From Tubulanus polymorphus (taxonomy: Eukaryota > Nemertea > Palaeonemertea > Tubulaniformes > Tubulanidae): a stretch of DNA of 64,000 nt. The position numbers and the translations under genes were made by a program. Under the pieces are notes generated by a model that was not told the DNA's origin, ran no database searches, and worked only from the letters and a program-made list of their open reading frames with translations. Of this stretch, positions 12,601 to 24,600 are shown in pieces (within the stretch, counting starts at the first letter, position 1; each line of letters opens with the position of its first letter). The stretch spans positions 19,330,485 through 19,394,484 of the forward strand of contig NC_134027.1 of assembly GCF_964204645.1 (NCBI RefSeq), written 5' to 3'.

Positions 12601-15600
12601 ATGTTTGATGCAGTTTCAGTGAGATCAATGACACAAAGAATAAAACTGCTTTATGATGATCAGGTATTACAACAATTTGTAATTATCTCCGTTAATAAGG
12701 CTTTTCAATGTAATCCAGCAAGCATTTTTCCAAGCGCCAAATTTAGCCTGATCGAAAACGTCAGACCAGACCAGTGCCAAATGTCTGCACAGGTTAAATT
12801 ATTCCTTATGATTGTTAATTGGTTCTGGTTCTTGGCCTGTTTTACTCGGTCCAAAATTGCCAGTGTGATGATGACTTTAAATACTAGCACTATTTCAACG
12901 ATGAAGTTGGCTGGGTCAATTAGAAAGGCAAGCAATCTTACAGAAAAAGACCAATCAATGATGGAAGTAAAGCTAAGTGTACTAGGGCCAGTAAGGAACG
13001 ACAATTAGCATAGTGAAAATTATAATTGCTAGATATTCCCAGACCTAGAATTATAAAATCCTTATTCAGTGTATACTGAATTGCTACAATGAGAGTATTT
13101 TCAAGTGGAAATGTTATCCCCAGAATAAACACACAGGTTGAACGTCAAACGTTTACCCAGTTTAAGGAAAGCTTTCCTCTCATTTCAAGTTAGTTTGCCA
13201 TTCTATCTTTAGCGAAGAATTACGATTCAGAAGAATGTATATTTCTATAAGAAAGTTAAAGACACACCATTTAGGTATGTTTAAATTTCATTTGATTTGA
13301 GCTGATGATACAATCAGCCTAACTTATACGAAATACCCGACAGATCTTCACGTACCTTTTTTTATTGATAGCATTGGAATAGCTTTACCAGTTGGATATG
13401 GACAGTATGTTATTGAAGCCATAAAGAATACAGCAGATTACAGTAAGGAACAGAGAAAAGCTTTCTTGTCATTTTAAATCAGTTATTTTCATGATACATT
13501 CAAAGTTTTTCAAAATCGTATTCCAGACGAAAATTGGCTAAAAACTTTTCATCCTCAGTCCCTTATCTATCTGGCTGACTGGTAAGTTTTAAGTTCCAGT
13601 GAAACATTAATTGTATTATATAAAAGCCACGAATGGTATTTTTATGGCTATATGCTTAGTAATTGTGATGTTATTGAAATCAATGTCATTTTATAAGTGG
13701 CCGATCTAGGGGGGTGGTTCTCAAGCCCAACCGCCCCTCAACCACCCCACTTCTGAAGAGTGCCCTTTTTGAAAATATAGGAATTTGATTAAAGTTTCAT
13801 AGTGTGCTCTCTTAAATTTCTTGTTAGCATGATACCTACCGTTCTTGATGAATTTCTATGAAACTTGTAATGATCGGGGCAGGTGAGATATATTCAGCCC
13901 TATTGAATGGAGGTTTATTGCCCTTAAATTTCTCTTCAGCAGGATATAGTAGAGTTCGTTTGATTTGATTTGACTTGATTGTTGCCCCTTACAAACCCAC
14001 CACACCTGCTGGGAGCAAAACAGGGGGTTTGATTGTGAAATCGGAAATTGAAGTAGAGATATGGTTGCGTGATTGGTGGTTGAAATAACAGCATTTTTTG
14101 ATTTAATGGAAGTACATAATTAGGGTTTTCTGTTACTTCACAGAAAACCCTATTGAGATTCACGTGTTTCTTATTATTATTATTTTATGTCACACTATTT
14201 TCAGTAAAAGAACATAGGCTTTGTTACCTTGCCAATGTTGCGGATACAATCCGTATGATATCCTTCAGCTCACTTCGATCTACAAATACTCCGTGCGTAT
14301 TAACATGAATGTGTAACATGGGCCGTAAACATCGAAAATTGAGCCCCATGAGGCGACATGTTTTTCTGAGTCGTCATCCCGAAATCCACCGGAGGTTGCT
14401 CGTCACTTCGATTATTAATTCAAGTGTAAAATAAACAAATTTATTGCCGCAAGACGTCACATTCAGCCGCGGTTTTCAAACAGTAAATTTTAACAATTAC
14501 CCATTTTCTTCATCAGTACATTTACATACGCGGTGGATAGGAGATCGTTTCTACTGTCTGTCACACCTGCTCTCCGTGCGACGTTTTGGTCCGTATTTCG
14601 TTAATAAACAGTTTATCTACCTTCATTATGCATCAATTTGTTCAGTGAGAACTGCATTCAGAAATAAACAACAATTTTTACTGAAGTTGTTTTTGTCTTC
14701 ATTTATGAACGATATTTTACTCTGCATACGTTCTCGTAATGCTGAAAAATCCGCTCCACGGACGCTCGGAAACGTTAGAGAGACGTCATCACCTGCTCAT
14801 TAGCATATCAAAATACAGTAGGTGCGCCACGTGATGGGCCATAAAAGCCGTTTTTCAGCATTACGCGAGTGTATGCAAGGTAAACTATTGCTGATAGATG
14901 AAAATACAAAGAAATCTCTGCCACTTCATGATTTATTTCTGAATGCAAATTCCTTACTGAACAAATTGATGCATAATATTTAGAGATAAACCGATTATTA
15001 ACAAAATTATAAACGGACCAAAACGTCGCATGGACAGTAGGTGTGACAGACAGTAGGTCGCTTGAAGTGTTTATTGAGTTGTACGCGACCTCGAGGCCTA
15101 CTGAGCTTTACTGTTTTAAGCAAGCATAGTATAATTGTTGTGACTATTTACGGACTCGTGGATTGAACTTTAAACAAAATTTGCAATAAAAAAATCGGCA
15201 ACATTGCTGCGACATGAAGTAGGCCTACAAACGATTTCTTTCTTCATAATCCGAAAATGAAATCGATTTTACGAATTGAATACCCCATGGACCTATCCCT
15301 GTTAAATATGGTGTAGGAATACGATGTTTAGGAGGGTTGAAATTTAATAGGCCTAAGACCAATCTGTCCGGTTGTTAGGCCTACGCATATACATAGTTCT
15401 GCATAGGCTATACTAGTAGCCTCTACTAGGTTAAAGCTAAGTTCACCGTAAAGGAGGAATCAGATTTATTAAAATCCATGTATGAGTGATTAACTGGTTC
15501 TGACTTGCAATGATAAATCACAATTAACAACGATATTTTATTGGCAAAAATTAAGATTTTTTGGAAAATTTCGTCTGAGCAGACAGCTTTATAAACCAGA

Positions 15601-18600
15601 GTTTTCATTTGAGTTTTTTCATCATTAATGAAACTGGTATTTCATTAATTCCTAATGACTCAAGTTACTGCGGACCCCTAGAAAGATCTTTTTTTTTTCG
15701 TTCAAAAGACCTTTCGCTGGAAAAGTTTTTTCGTCGGAATAAAAGTTTTTTCGATTGAACCAATTTGAAAGAATCGTTAAAACAAAGTTCTTTTCTTTGT
15801 TCGAAAAAACATTTTTGCCCAAACGAAGGGTTTTTTGTTCAGACAATTGTTCGGTCGGGCAGAAACGTTCCCATTCGGACAAAATTTTCTTGTCGGAACA
15901 TTAAGATTTTCTTTCGAAGAAGAATATTATAAAAAGTTTTTATTCGAACAAGATTTTCAACATTACGTTTTTTGTTCCAACAGATATATTGTTCGAAGCG
16001 TATTTCGTTCCTAAGAGCAAAATTTTGGTGGAACTAGATATTCTTCGTTATCATAAATAATCTTAATTCGAACAAAATAATCTTCTCATTCGAACACAAA
16101 GGTATAATCTGAACCTGGGTTTTCTTTGTATCCAATATCCATATCATGCCTTCCAGGTAGAAGCCCGACTATCTGACCATGAATAGAACACAGCTTGTTC
16201 AGATCGTTTTGGAAATATATTCTGTCCGGTACATTTTTGATTACTCTGTATATCATCTATCAGGATAGTGAAGAGAAGACGATTTAGGATACTTCCTTGT
16301 GTGATTCCACTAGCTAGACCGATTTATTCCAAGATGAGACAGTTCCTTTAATTTCGGCCACCTGTTTTCATTCAGAGAAATCTGCTGAGCCATTTAAACG
16401 ACCCATCATTGATACCGTTTCCGAATAGCTTGTTTAGTAATCGCTGATTTTGTACCTTATCAAATGCTTCTTCGAAATCCAAAAATACTAATAGGCCTAA
16501 CATTCGATTTTCCAGAGTCAAATAACTATCTGGTCCAGTCATCCATGGTTTCAAAGTAGGCCTAATTGACTTCAATTTCATGGCATGGTTTCGCTGCATC
16601 GCGTACACGCGATCGTGGTCGACACATTATCCAGACAAGATCAAGAATACAAACAAGGATGTGCAGAAAACCCATTATTGCTGCTTTGCAGCTATATTTT
16701 GAAATTGCGATTTTAGTTCACTCAAACAATCTTCCAACCAGCCTGAACCGGCAAGTGATTGATAGTAGGGTGGCCACTTACCTGAAAGTCAGTGAAGTTT
16801 CTTTTCTTTAAAAAAGTCGGGGAATTTTGTAAAGAAGCTAAAGATTGGTAAAATGTAAGGGATATCTGTTTAGATTGCTAGATAGCGCATGAAATCAAAC
16901 CATGTTTCCATCTATGTTTTACATGTTTGGCTCTGTTGATTGATTGGATTGTCAGCTGATCATGTCAGGGAAAGCGATGTGCATGTCAGGGAATAATCAG
17001 GGAAAATTCAGGAAAAAGCAAATCAAAATATAGCTGCAAAGCAGCGATAACGGGTTTTCTGCACATCCTTGTTAGTATTCTTGATCTTGTCTGAATATTG
17101 TGTCGACGATCGCGTGTAAGCTGATGCAGCCGCAACATGCCATAAAAATCGAAGGGAAGTTAGAATCCTGTTCAACTGTCAAAACGGTTTTATAAAAGGA
17201 CGGTTGACAAACAGTCAATGAGGCCTACTTTGAAACCATGGATGACTGGACCAGATGGTTATTTGACTCTGGAAAATGGACTGTTAGGCCTCAATTAACC
17301 TTTATGGATTTCAAAAAGGCATTTGATAAGGTCCAACATCAGCGATTACTAAATAAGCTATTTGGAAACAGTATCAATGATGGGTCGCTTAAATGGCTCA
17401 GCATATTTCTCTGAACGAAAACAGGTGGCCGAATTCAACGAAACTGTCTCATCTTGGAATAAATCGGTCTAACTAGTGGAGTCACGCAAGGTAGTATCCT
17501 CAGTCGTCTTCTCTTCGCTCTCCTGATAGATGATATACAGAGAAATTCAAAATGTACCGGACAGAGTATATTTCCAAAACGACATAAGCAAGCTGTGTTC
17601 TGTTCATGGTCAGAAACATGGAAGATGGGCTTCAACCTGAATGGGATAATATGGATATTGGATACAAAGTAAACCTATGTTCAGATTATACCTTTGTGTT
17701 CAAATGAGAAGATTATTTTGTTCGAATAAAGATTACTCATTGTAACAAAAAGACTATTTAGTTCCACCAGAATTTAGCTTTTTGGAACGAAAAATGCTTC
17801 GATCGAACAATATATCTGTTCGAACAAAAAACTTAATGTTTCGACAAGAAAATCTTGTTCGAAAGAAAACGATTCTGTTTGATTGAACAATACGCTTTTT
17901 GTTTGAACCAAAACCTTTCTTCATTCTGACAAAAGAATGTGTTCGAATAAAAAGCTATGTTATTGTTGAAATGAAAAACTTTTTGTCCCGGCAAAAAAAT
18001 TTGGTTGAGCGAAAACAATTTTTTTCAAACGAATGTTTGAATGAAAACAATTCTGTTGTTGTTAACGAAATGCTTAATACTTTTGATTCGGAGAAAAAAC
18101 TTTCTACAATATACTTGTTCAAACGAAAAACTTAATGTTCTGACAAGGAAATTCTGTTCAAATTAAAACGATTCTGTTCGATCGAACGATTGTTCAAACG
18201 AAAGACCTTTCGTTTGGACAAAAAAAAGTTTGTTCAACTTTGTTCTAACGATTTTCCAAATTGGTTCAATCGAACCGAATATTATTGGTTCGAACGAAAA
18301 AAATTTTGTTCCGACGAAAGAATTTTCGAGCGAAAGTTCTATTGAACAAAAAAAAAAAGAAGATATTTCTTGGGCTCCGCAAGTTTTGGTGCAAGTCGGT
18401 TACGATACGACTAGTTTTTGCCAGTCGCAAGAGCGCGTAGGTCGGTTGTGACAGTCGTAGAAAGTAGAACACGTGCAACTCCTTGTGACTGGCGTTGCTG
18501 ACAGTCGCAACCCGTCGCAAGGGCGTAGGTCGATGAGTCGTTGCGACACAATCGTCGCTGGCGGTCGCTGTGAGTCCCAAGCCGTCGCAAGGCCGACCTA

Positions 18601-21600
18601 CACCCGGCTTTAGTCATTAGGAATTAATGAAATACCAGTTTCATTTATGATGAAAAAACACACATGAAAATTCTGGCTTATAAAGCTGTCTGCTCAGACG
18701 AAATTTTCAAAAAAATTTCATTTTTGCCAATAAAATTGATAATTGTGATTGATCGTTGCAAGTCAGAACCAGTTAATCACTAATTAACATGCATTTTAAT
18801 AAATCTGATTCCTCCTTTACAGTGAACTTAGCCTCAACCTTGTAGAGGCTACTAGCCTATGTAGGCCTATGTATATGCTTAGGCCTAACATCCGGACAGA
18901 TTGGTCGTAGGCCTATTGAATTACAACCCTCCTATATATCGTAAATTTTGTTTTGAAGTTCAATCCAATGAGTCCGTTAATAAACGCAACAAATATACTG
19001 TGTTTGTTTGAGACAGTAAAGCTCAGTACCAGTAGGCCTAAAGCCTTAAAGTCGCGTACAACCCGATAAACACTTCAAGCGACACAGCGAACTCCCTTTC
19101 CCCACGGCGAATGCTTACTCCGAATGTCAAGTGTGAGTCCGGCTTACGGATAGGAGTGTGTTATATACTTGTATTTTGTAAATACCTTGTGCATTTGACA
19201 AAGATCGGTATGTACTGTAGGAAATATAGAGTATTGATAAATGGTTGAAGCCCGCGGCCCAATAAAGTAATATATTCTTTTATTTAGATACCTCGTCTAC
19301 ACAGCAGCTTTTCTCCGCTATATCTCTTCGGCGTGTTTAGTTTAGGCCTACGACTCCCCGGTACTCGAATGATTTATCTTAGTAAATACACGGTTAATTT
19401 GGTAAAGAAAAATAGGTATTGTTAAACTTACTGCTTGATGCCCGCGGCCAAATCACTGGTAGTAATAAATTAATTTGTACTCGATTTGATTCTCATGATG
19501 AGGAGAAACTCGCAGCTGATCCCGGGAACGACGATGTAGTGACACAAGTTGATTCGTCGATGTTAATGGCTCGACAGTGCTTTTAAAATCTAAAGTAGTA
19601 AATTTCCTGTGTAATGGTAATATGATTTGATGAGGAAAAGAGCTATTGTTAAAATTAGTTTTTTTAAACTGCGACTGAATGTGCAATCTTTGGGTAATAA
19701 ATTTGTTAATTTATGCTTGAATTGATGATCGACGTGATAAGAAACGTGCGGTAGATTTCGGAAAGACGACTTTGAAAAACATGTCGGCTCTTTGAATGGG
19801 GCTAAATTGTCGATGTTTAAGGCCCGACAGTGCTTTTGTAACGATGATTTGTGCAAAAACACGCGGAGTATTTGTAGATCTCAGTGAGCTGAACGATATC
19901 ATACGGATTGTATCGACAGCAGCGGCAAGGTAACAAAGCCTTTGTTCTTTTAGTGAAAATAGTGTGACATAAAATAATAATAAATATAGCTGCAAGCAGC
20001 GATAACAGGTTTCTGCCTTTCTGGATAGAATGTCGTTCAGGGATGCGAGCAAAGATTTCACCCAAAATCAGTTCGTTACATTCCGTTTTTTTGAGTGCCA
20101 CCTAGGGGTCAACTCACAACATGGATATGTTGACCCACATGTGCTACTACGCGCAAAGTACTAATGTGCCAGGTTTTCAGGGAAATAACATCGAGAAGAA
20201 CGAAGCTACGGTGTTTTTACCATTCCCTTGGACAATAAGAAAACCGAATTTGGCCCAAAGCACAAATTTGGCCTATAGGGTAAACATGCAGGAGGGAAGG
20301 CCTTATAGTGTTACTATTTAGTAGAGGAGTGACAAGTCAGTCTGACAAGTCAAGCGATCAGATGGGGACTACAATTCACATATGAAATTGACGTCCAATA
20401 ACCATTATAAAAACATAATCACGAACGGTACCATCACTCCCCATTACTGACTGTCACTGGTCTCTGGCTAGCAATCATTCTTTATCGGTGCAGTGGGTAG
20501 GTATTTTCAACTGACTTTGTTCTTCTATGACATTACCATCGCCGCTGCGTCACGATGTGATGTACATGTACAAGGGACCTCCAATTTGTAATGTATGTGA
20601 TGTATAAACTGACTTTAGACCGTTTAATATCGACGATAACAAGGTATCACCGACGCTGACATTTTCTGACGCTAACTAGTATGACTCGCCTTTTGGACCG
20701 AACCAATTCAATTCAATTAAGAAAACGCGTACCAGTACAGAAAATAAATAAACCGCTGGTGATTTTTCGAAGTATTGATATCCACCAACAAAACTATACT
20801 ATTATAGATTGTTTAAAAGGAACTGCTTTTAATAACAGTATGAATAAACTTACTTCACAAACAAGGAAGTACATTCTTAACTTGTGAATGGTCGAACCCC
20901 AGTTATTCACAGTAACCTGTGATTTGGATATTCTCAGAGCCTTCCTTCTTTATTTATTTATGAAATGACGTCACAAACTTTCAGATTCGCGCCAGTATGC
21001 GCGCCATGATTGATGATTGCTATTTCCACCAGTTTTATCTTCAAGTAACTTCAAGTTTAAAATAGGAAGCACAGTACATCCATAGAAACTACGCGCAGAA
21101 AGAGACTGTTATATTATTATCAGAGTTTAACATTTCGTTTCAAAGTTGTTAGTAGTCAAATCTAATAGAAGATGATTTTTATGTGATGAAACTCAGTGGA
21201 AAATATGTTAAAATAATAATCAGCAGGAATCCAATAGGGTTTCTGCCGAGGCAGCAGAAACCCTAATAAGAAACACGCCAATGTCAATAGGGTTTTCTGT
21301 GATGTAACAGAAAACCCTAATAAAAGCGGCCATTCAGTATAAGCTTTCAATCTTAATGTATTTTTTTCCGAAACTTGGTGTGTGAATTGGGGCAGATGAG
21401 ATGTCAACCATTATTTTTCAGCAGTTAAGATACCAGTAACTGCACACTTCTGAAAAAATAAGTTTCGGCATTATGCTTAGCCATTATTAATCTGTATATA
21501 TATATATATATGTTTATTTCTATGAATTCAGGGAGCCATGTGAGCTGGAATTTAAAGAAACACTCCACAGTAATCCGAATAACAATTATGTTGAAGTATT

Positions 21601-24600
21601 CAAAAAATATGTCCAAGAAATCAAGAAAAATAATAATGTCATAATCGAAAGATGTAACCGTAAGTTTTTTTTGTAGATTTTGCATCTTTTAACCTTATTT
21701 TACAAATACTAAGACACAAGGCTTGTTTTTGCAAATTGTTTTCCATGTAAGAATGAACAGCACACTCCTCTGCTAAACTCCTCAAGTCATTGAAATTTTA
21801 AAAACTTCTTTTTTCCTGATTCTCAACTTGATATAAAGTCAATCGGTGAACTATTTACAGTCCCGACGCTGCCAGAGGCAGATTCTACTGGAGTTCCATT
21901 GGGTAACTGTACAGCTGAATTGTTTTAAGCTTTTTTTAATGCTCCCGAGATTACATCCCAAATTTACATGAAAAACTAGACGTATCGGCCCCACTCCGCG
22001 CGGTTGCGCCACCGCGCGGGATTTACGCGAAGCAGCAAACACAAACATGGCCACTCTCTCAATTTTCAATGATAGAAATCGTGTGTGCATTTCAATTATT
22101 TCGGCTGTTAGGGTTTTAAGGCACAATATAAGTTGATGATATGATATGGCGATGTTAATTAATGATAATTCCGCAGTGAAGCTAGTCACGAACGGTGCCG
22201 ATTGAGTGTACAGCTGCCAAAAACACTTAAATGTGCGTAGTTGCGTAACTATTTGCAGTGAATTGCAGACGAAACATGAAGCCTTAACGGCCGTTTAAAA
22301 AAAAATTATACCAATCGCAATTGTAAAATAAAAATGAGATAGAACCTAAGTTAAAATTCTGGCCATTTCTAAAATGTTATTACTAATTTTTAGTCAGTGC
22401 CGAACGTTTAGTTTTCCAACGATAATGAGGGGTGGTAGGTTGTCATGCAATTCAAGTCATCATTTATTACACGTTACTTCCGTGTTGTTGAAAATCTCGC
22501 GAGTCCTGGACCAAACCCCATTGAACAATGTGATCCGTGTGCTGGCCACAAATGCACACAGATCACACTACACTACCCATTACACACTCCAGTACCCACA
22601 GCTTTCATATATCCATCCAAATATTTAGAGTGTCTTTCTTCCTGGATGCGTTATTTAGGAGGTACTATTTATCAATATTGGCTTTTCTAAATAACAACTG
22701 ATACAATGGGCATTTATTTTGTGAAAAAATTGTTTTCGTGCCTCTAAATTTCTATTTCATAAATTTTCATGTCTTTTTGAATATGATTTTTCGAGTGGAT
22801 GTCATTATTCCGTCTAGATTGCATCTAGACTGGTCACTTATTGATCCTTAATATATTTACGTATATCATATGACATGTCTATGAAATGATTTAAAATGTA
22901 CATCTGTATGGATGAAGCTATGAAAATTCTCATGTGATCAAACTGGAGCTAGGAAATATGAAATAATGCTAAATCTTCTTTACAATGTATATTTTCAGGT
23001 ACTGGCTACCCTGGAATGCACTTGGTTAAGAGTATGCTCTTTGATTTGTACGCAACTGAATCGATGGAAAGTAAATGGCCAAGTCATCAAGTAGAAGCCG
23101 AAAAGTAAATATCGACTGAAGGCTGTCATGCCCCTGGTTCCTGTTTCAGTAACAGGATCACCATTAATTAAGGCAATCGGATTAACTGAAATAATGAAGT
23201 ATTTCAGTTTTAGAGTTTATTTTCATGAATGAAATTATGGAAGAAATTTAATTAAATAGATTTACTAGCTGACTTTATGCAAGACCATCCCCTGTAATGA
23301 TTTGATTTCTATAACTAATGTCTGTGTTTCTTGTTGAAATAATGTGTATGTGTATGCAGTACTGTAATATTGGTTCTCATCTTTTCAGGTACAATGTGGA
23401 GAGGGTCTTTGTTGCAACTAGGGCTGGAGTTACGAGAACCTATGACTATATTAACGAAACATCAACTTTACCGTAAGTTAGCACAGGAGTGTGGTCACAA
23501 TATGACCTGCAATTGATAAAATGATTGATCCAAATCTAATCGGAATTGAAGTCATAGACTCTATAGTTAGACTCAAGTTATTGAAACCTGCCTTCTTTGA
23601 ACCAGGTACACAGTCCTGGTTAAACTTGACTCTAGAAATGAATTAGATCATAAGATAGAAACCCGCTATGTACAAATTAAAAGAATTTTAAAATCGAGAA
23701 TTTATTTATTCAAACAATCTGAAATATAAAATACACAACATTTCGATCTCACCCTAGAGATCATCGTCGGGTGGATTAGTTCATATTTCCATCGAGTACT
23801 GTACCCTTTCCTATGGTTTTTGCCAATATTTTCTAAATTTGGATTTATCGCCAATGGTTTTTTTATACGACCCGGCCCTGCGGTATTGCATTTAGCCACC
23901 GGCGAAATCCGCCATCTTTTTTCTTGGCGTTCTCGCAGTAGAACGCGTTGGATTTTTTCGCCGTAAAAATCTGGGAATTAGGATATTAGGGAGTTTTCAC
24001 TCTCGTAACGGTGAGTCCGTTCGGTTTGGGGGTTATCCCTGATTTCTTTTTTTCCGTAAGAATTTTATTTACAAATATAATTTGATTGAATTGAATTGAA
24101 TTGTTTTGATTTGTAACAGGATAATTATGCCACCCCCTCCTAAGGGTCAGCATCGTGGCGGGGAGGGATGCGGGCATTTGTTTGGCGCCTGGGACAACCA
24201 CGATTCATGTGCGTCGTGCAGGCGCAAATCCGGTCAAATATGTGCAAGGAGCAATCCTTGCAATATTTGCGTCGTGTGGTCCGAGGACCTTTGGCTTCGG
24301 GCCGATAAGGCTCTTAAACTTAGAGATCATCGTCGAGTTAGCAGGGATTCGTCGGTTTCGGCCGATGTGCCAACCGACGTTTCTAATCCTGTTTCTTATC
24401 GTAAAGCGGAGCGGTCGCCGGTCGTTCAGGTACGATCGGCTTCCCAACTCCGTTCACCGGGGAGGAACGCTGGTTCACCGGCACCGGTCTCCGGTCATTC
24501 ACCGGTCTCTGGTCGTTCACCGGTTCGGCCGGTTCGGCCGGTTCAGACTACATGTTCAGACTACATGGAACCGAGCGCGCGCCGCGGTAGTCGCGAACGG

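Larger units (their letters stand above)
14124..21322. mobile_element. giant foldback (inverted-repeat) composite element
   Basis: The left arm, about 14175-16703, matches the reverse complement of the right arm, about 17027-19982, around a loop of about 320 bp. Examples are ctaatgactcaag... at 15653 against ...tcattaggaattaatg at 18613, and matched RT pieces. Each arm has segments missing from the other. The outermost 50 bp also match inverted: a GGGTTTTCTGT hairpin plus cgtgtttcttatt at 14124-14173, and its inverse at 21272-21322. The arms hold RT remnants and TTCGAA-rich arrays. No transposase ORF is visible. The ends at 14124 and 21322 are inferred; the arm match itself is plainly seen. 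Confidence 0.8.

Noticed and set aside
12508-13008. 166-codon ORF containing exon h
   Set aside because: Only 12589-12663 fits the family. The rest extends through a good acceptor and donor into intron.
14444-14803. 119-codon plus-strand ORF
   Set aside because: It lies across the nested inverted-repeat element, and the same sequence reads inverted 300 bp later. No protein motif.
14125-21321. TTAGGG/CCCTAA at the foldback edges as telomeric repeat
   Set aside because: Only single hexamers inside a hairpin, with no tandem array.
22445-22690. 81-codon ORF with a CDPCAGHKC motif
   Set aside because: The motif recalls a Cys block of alpha2delta-1, but it is in the wrong place, out of order and not bounded by splice sites in phase. 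Chance is likelier.
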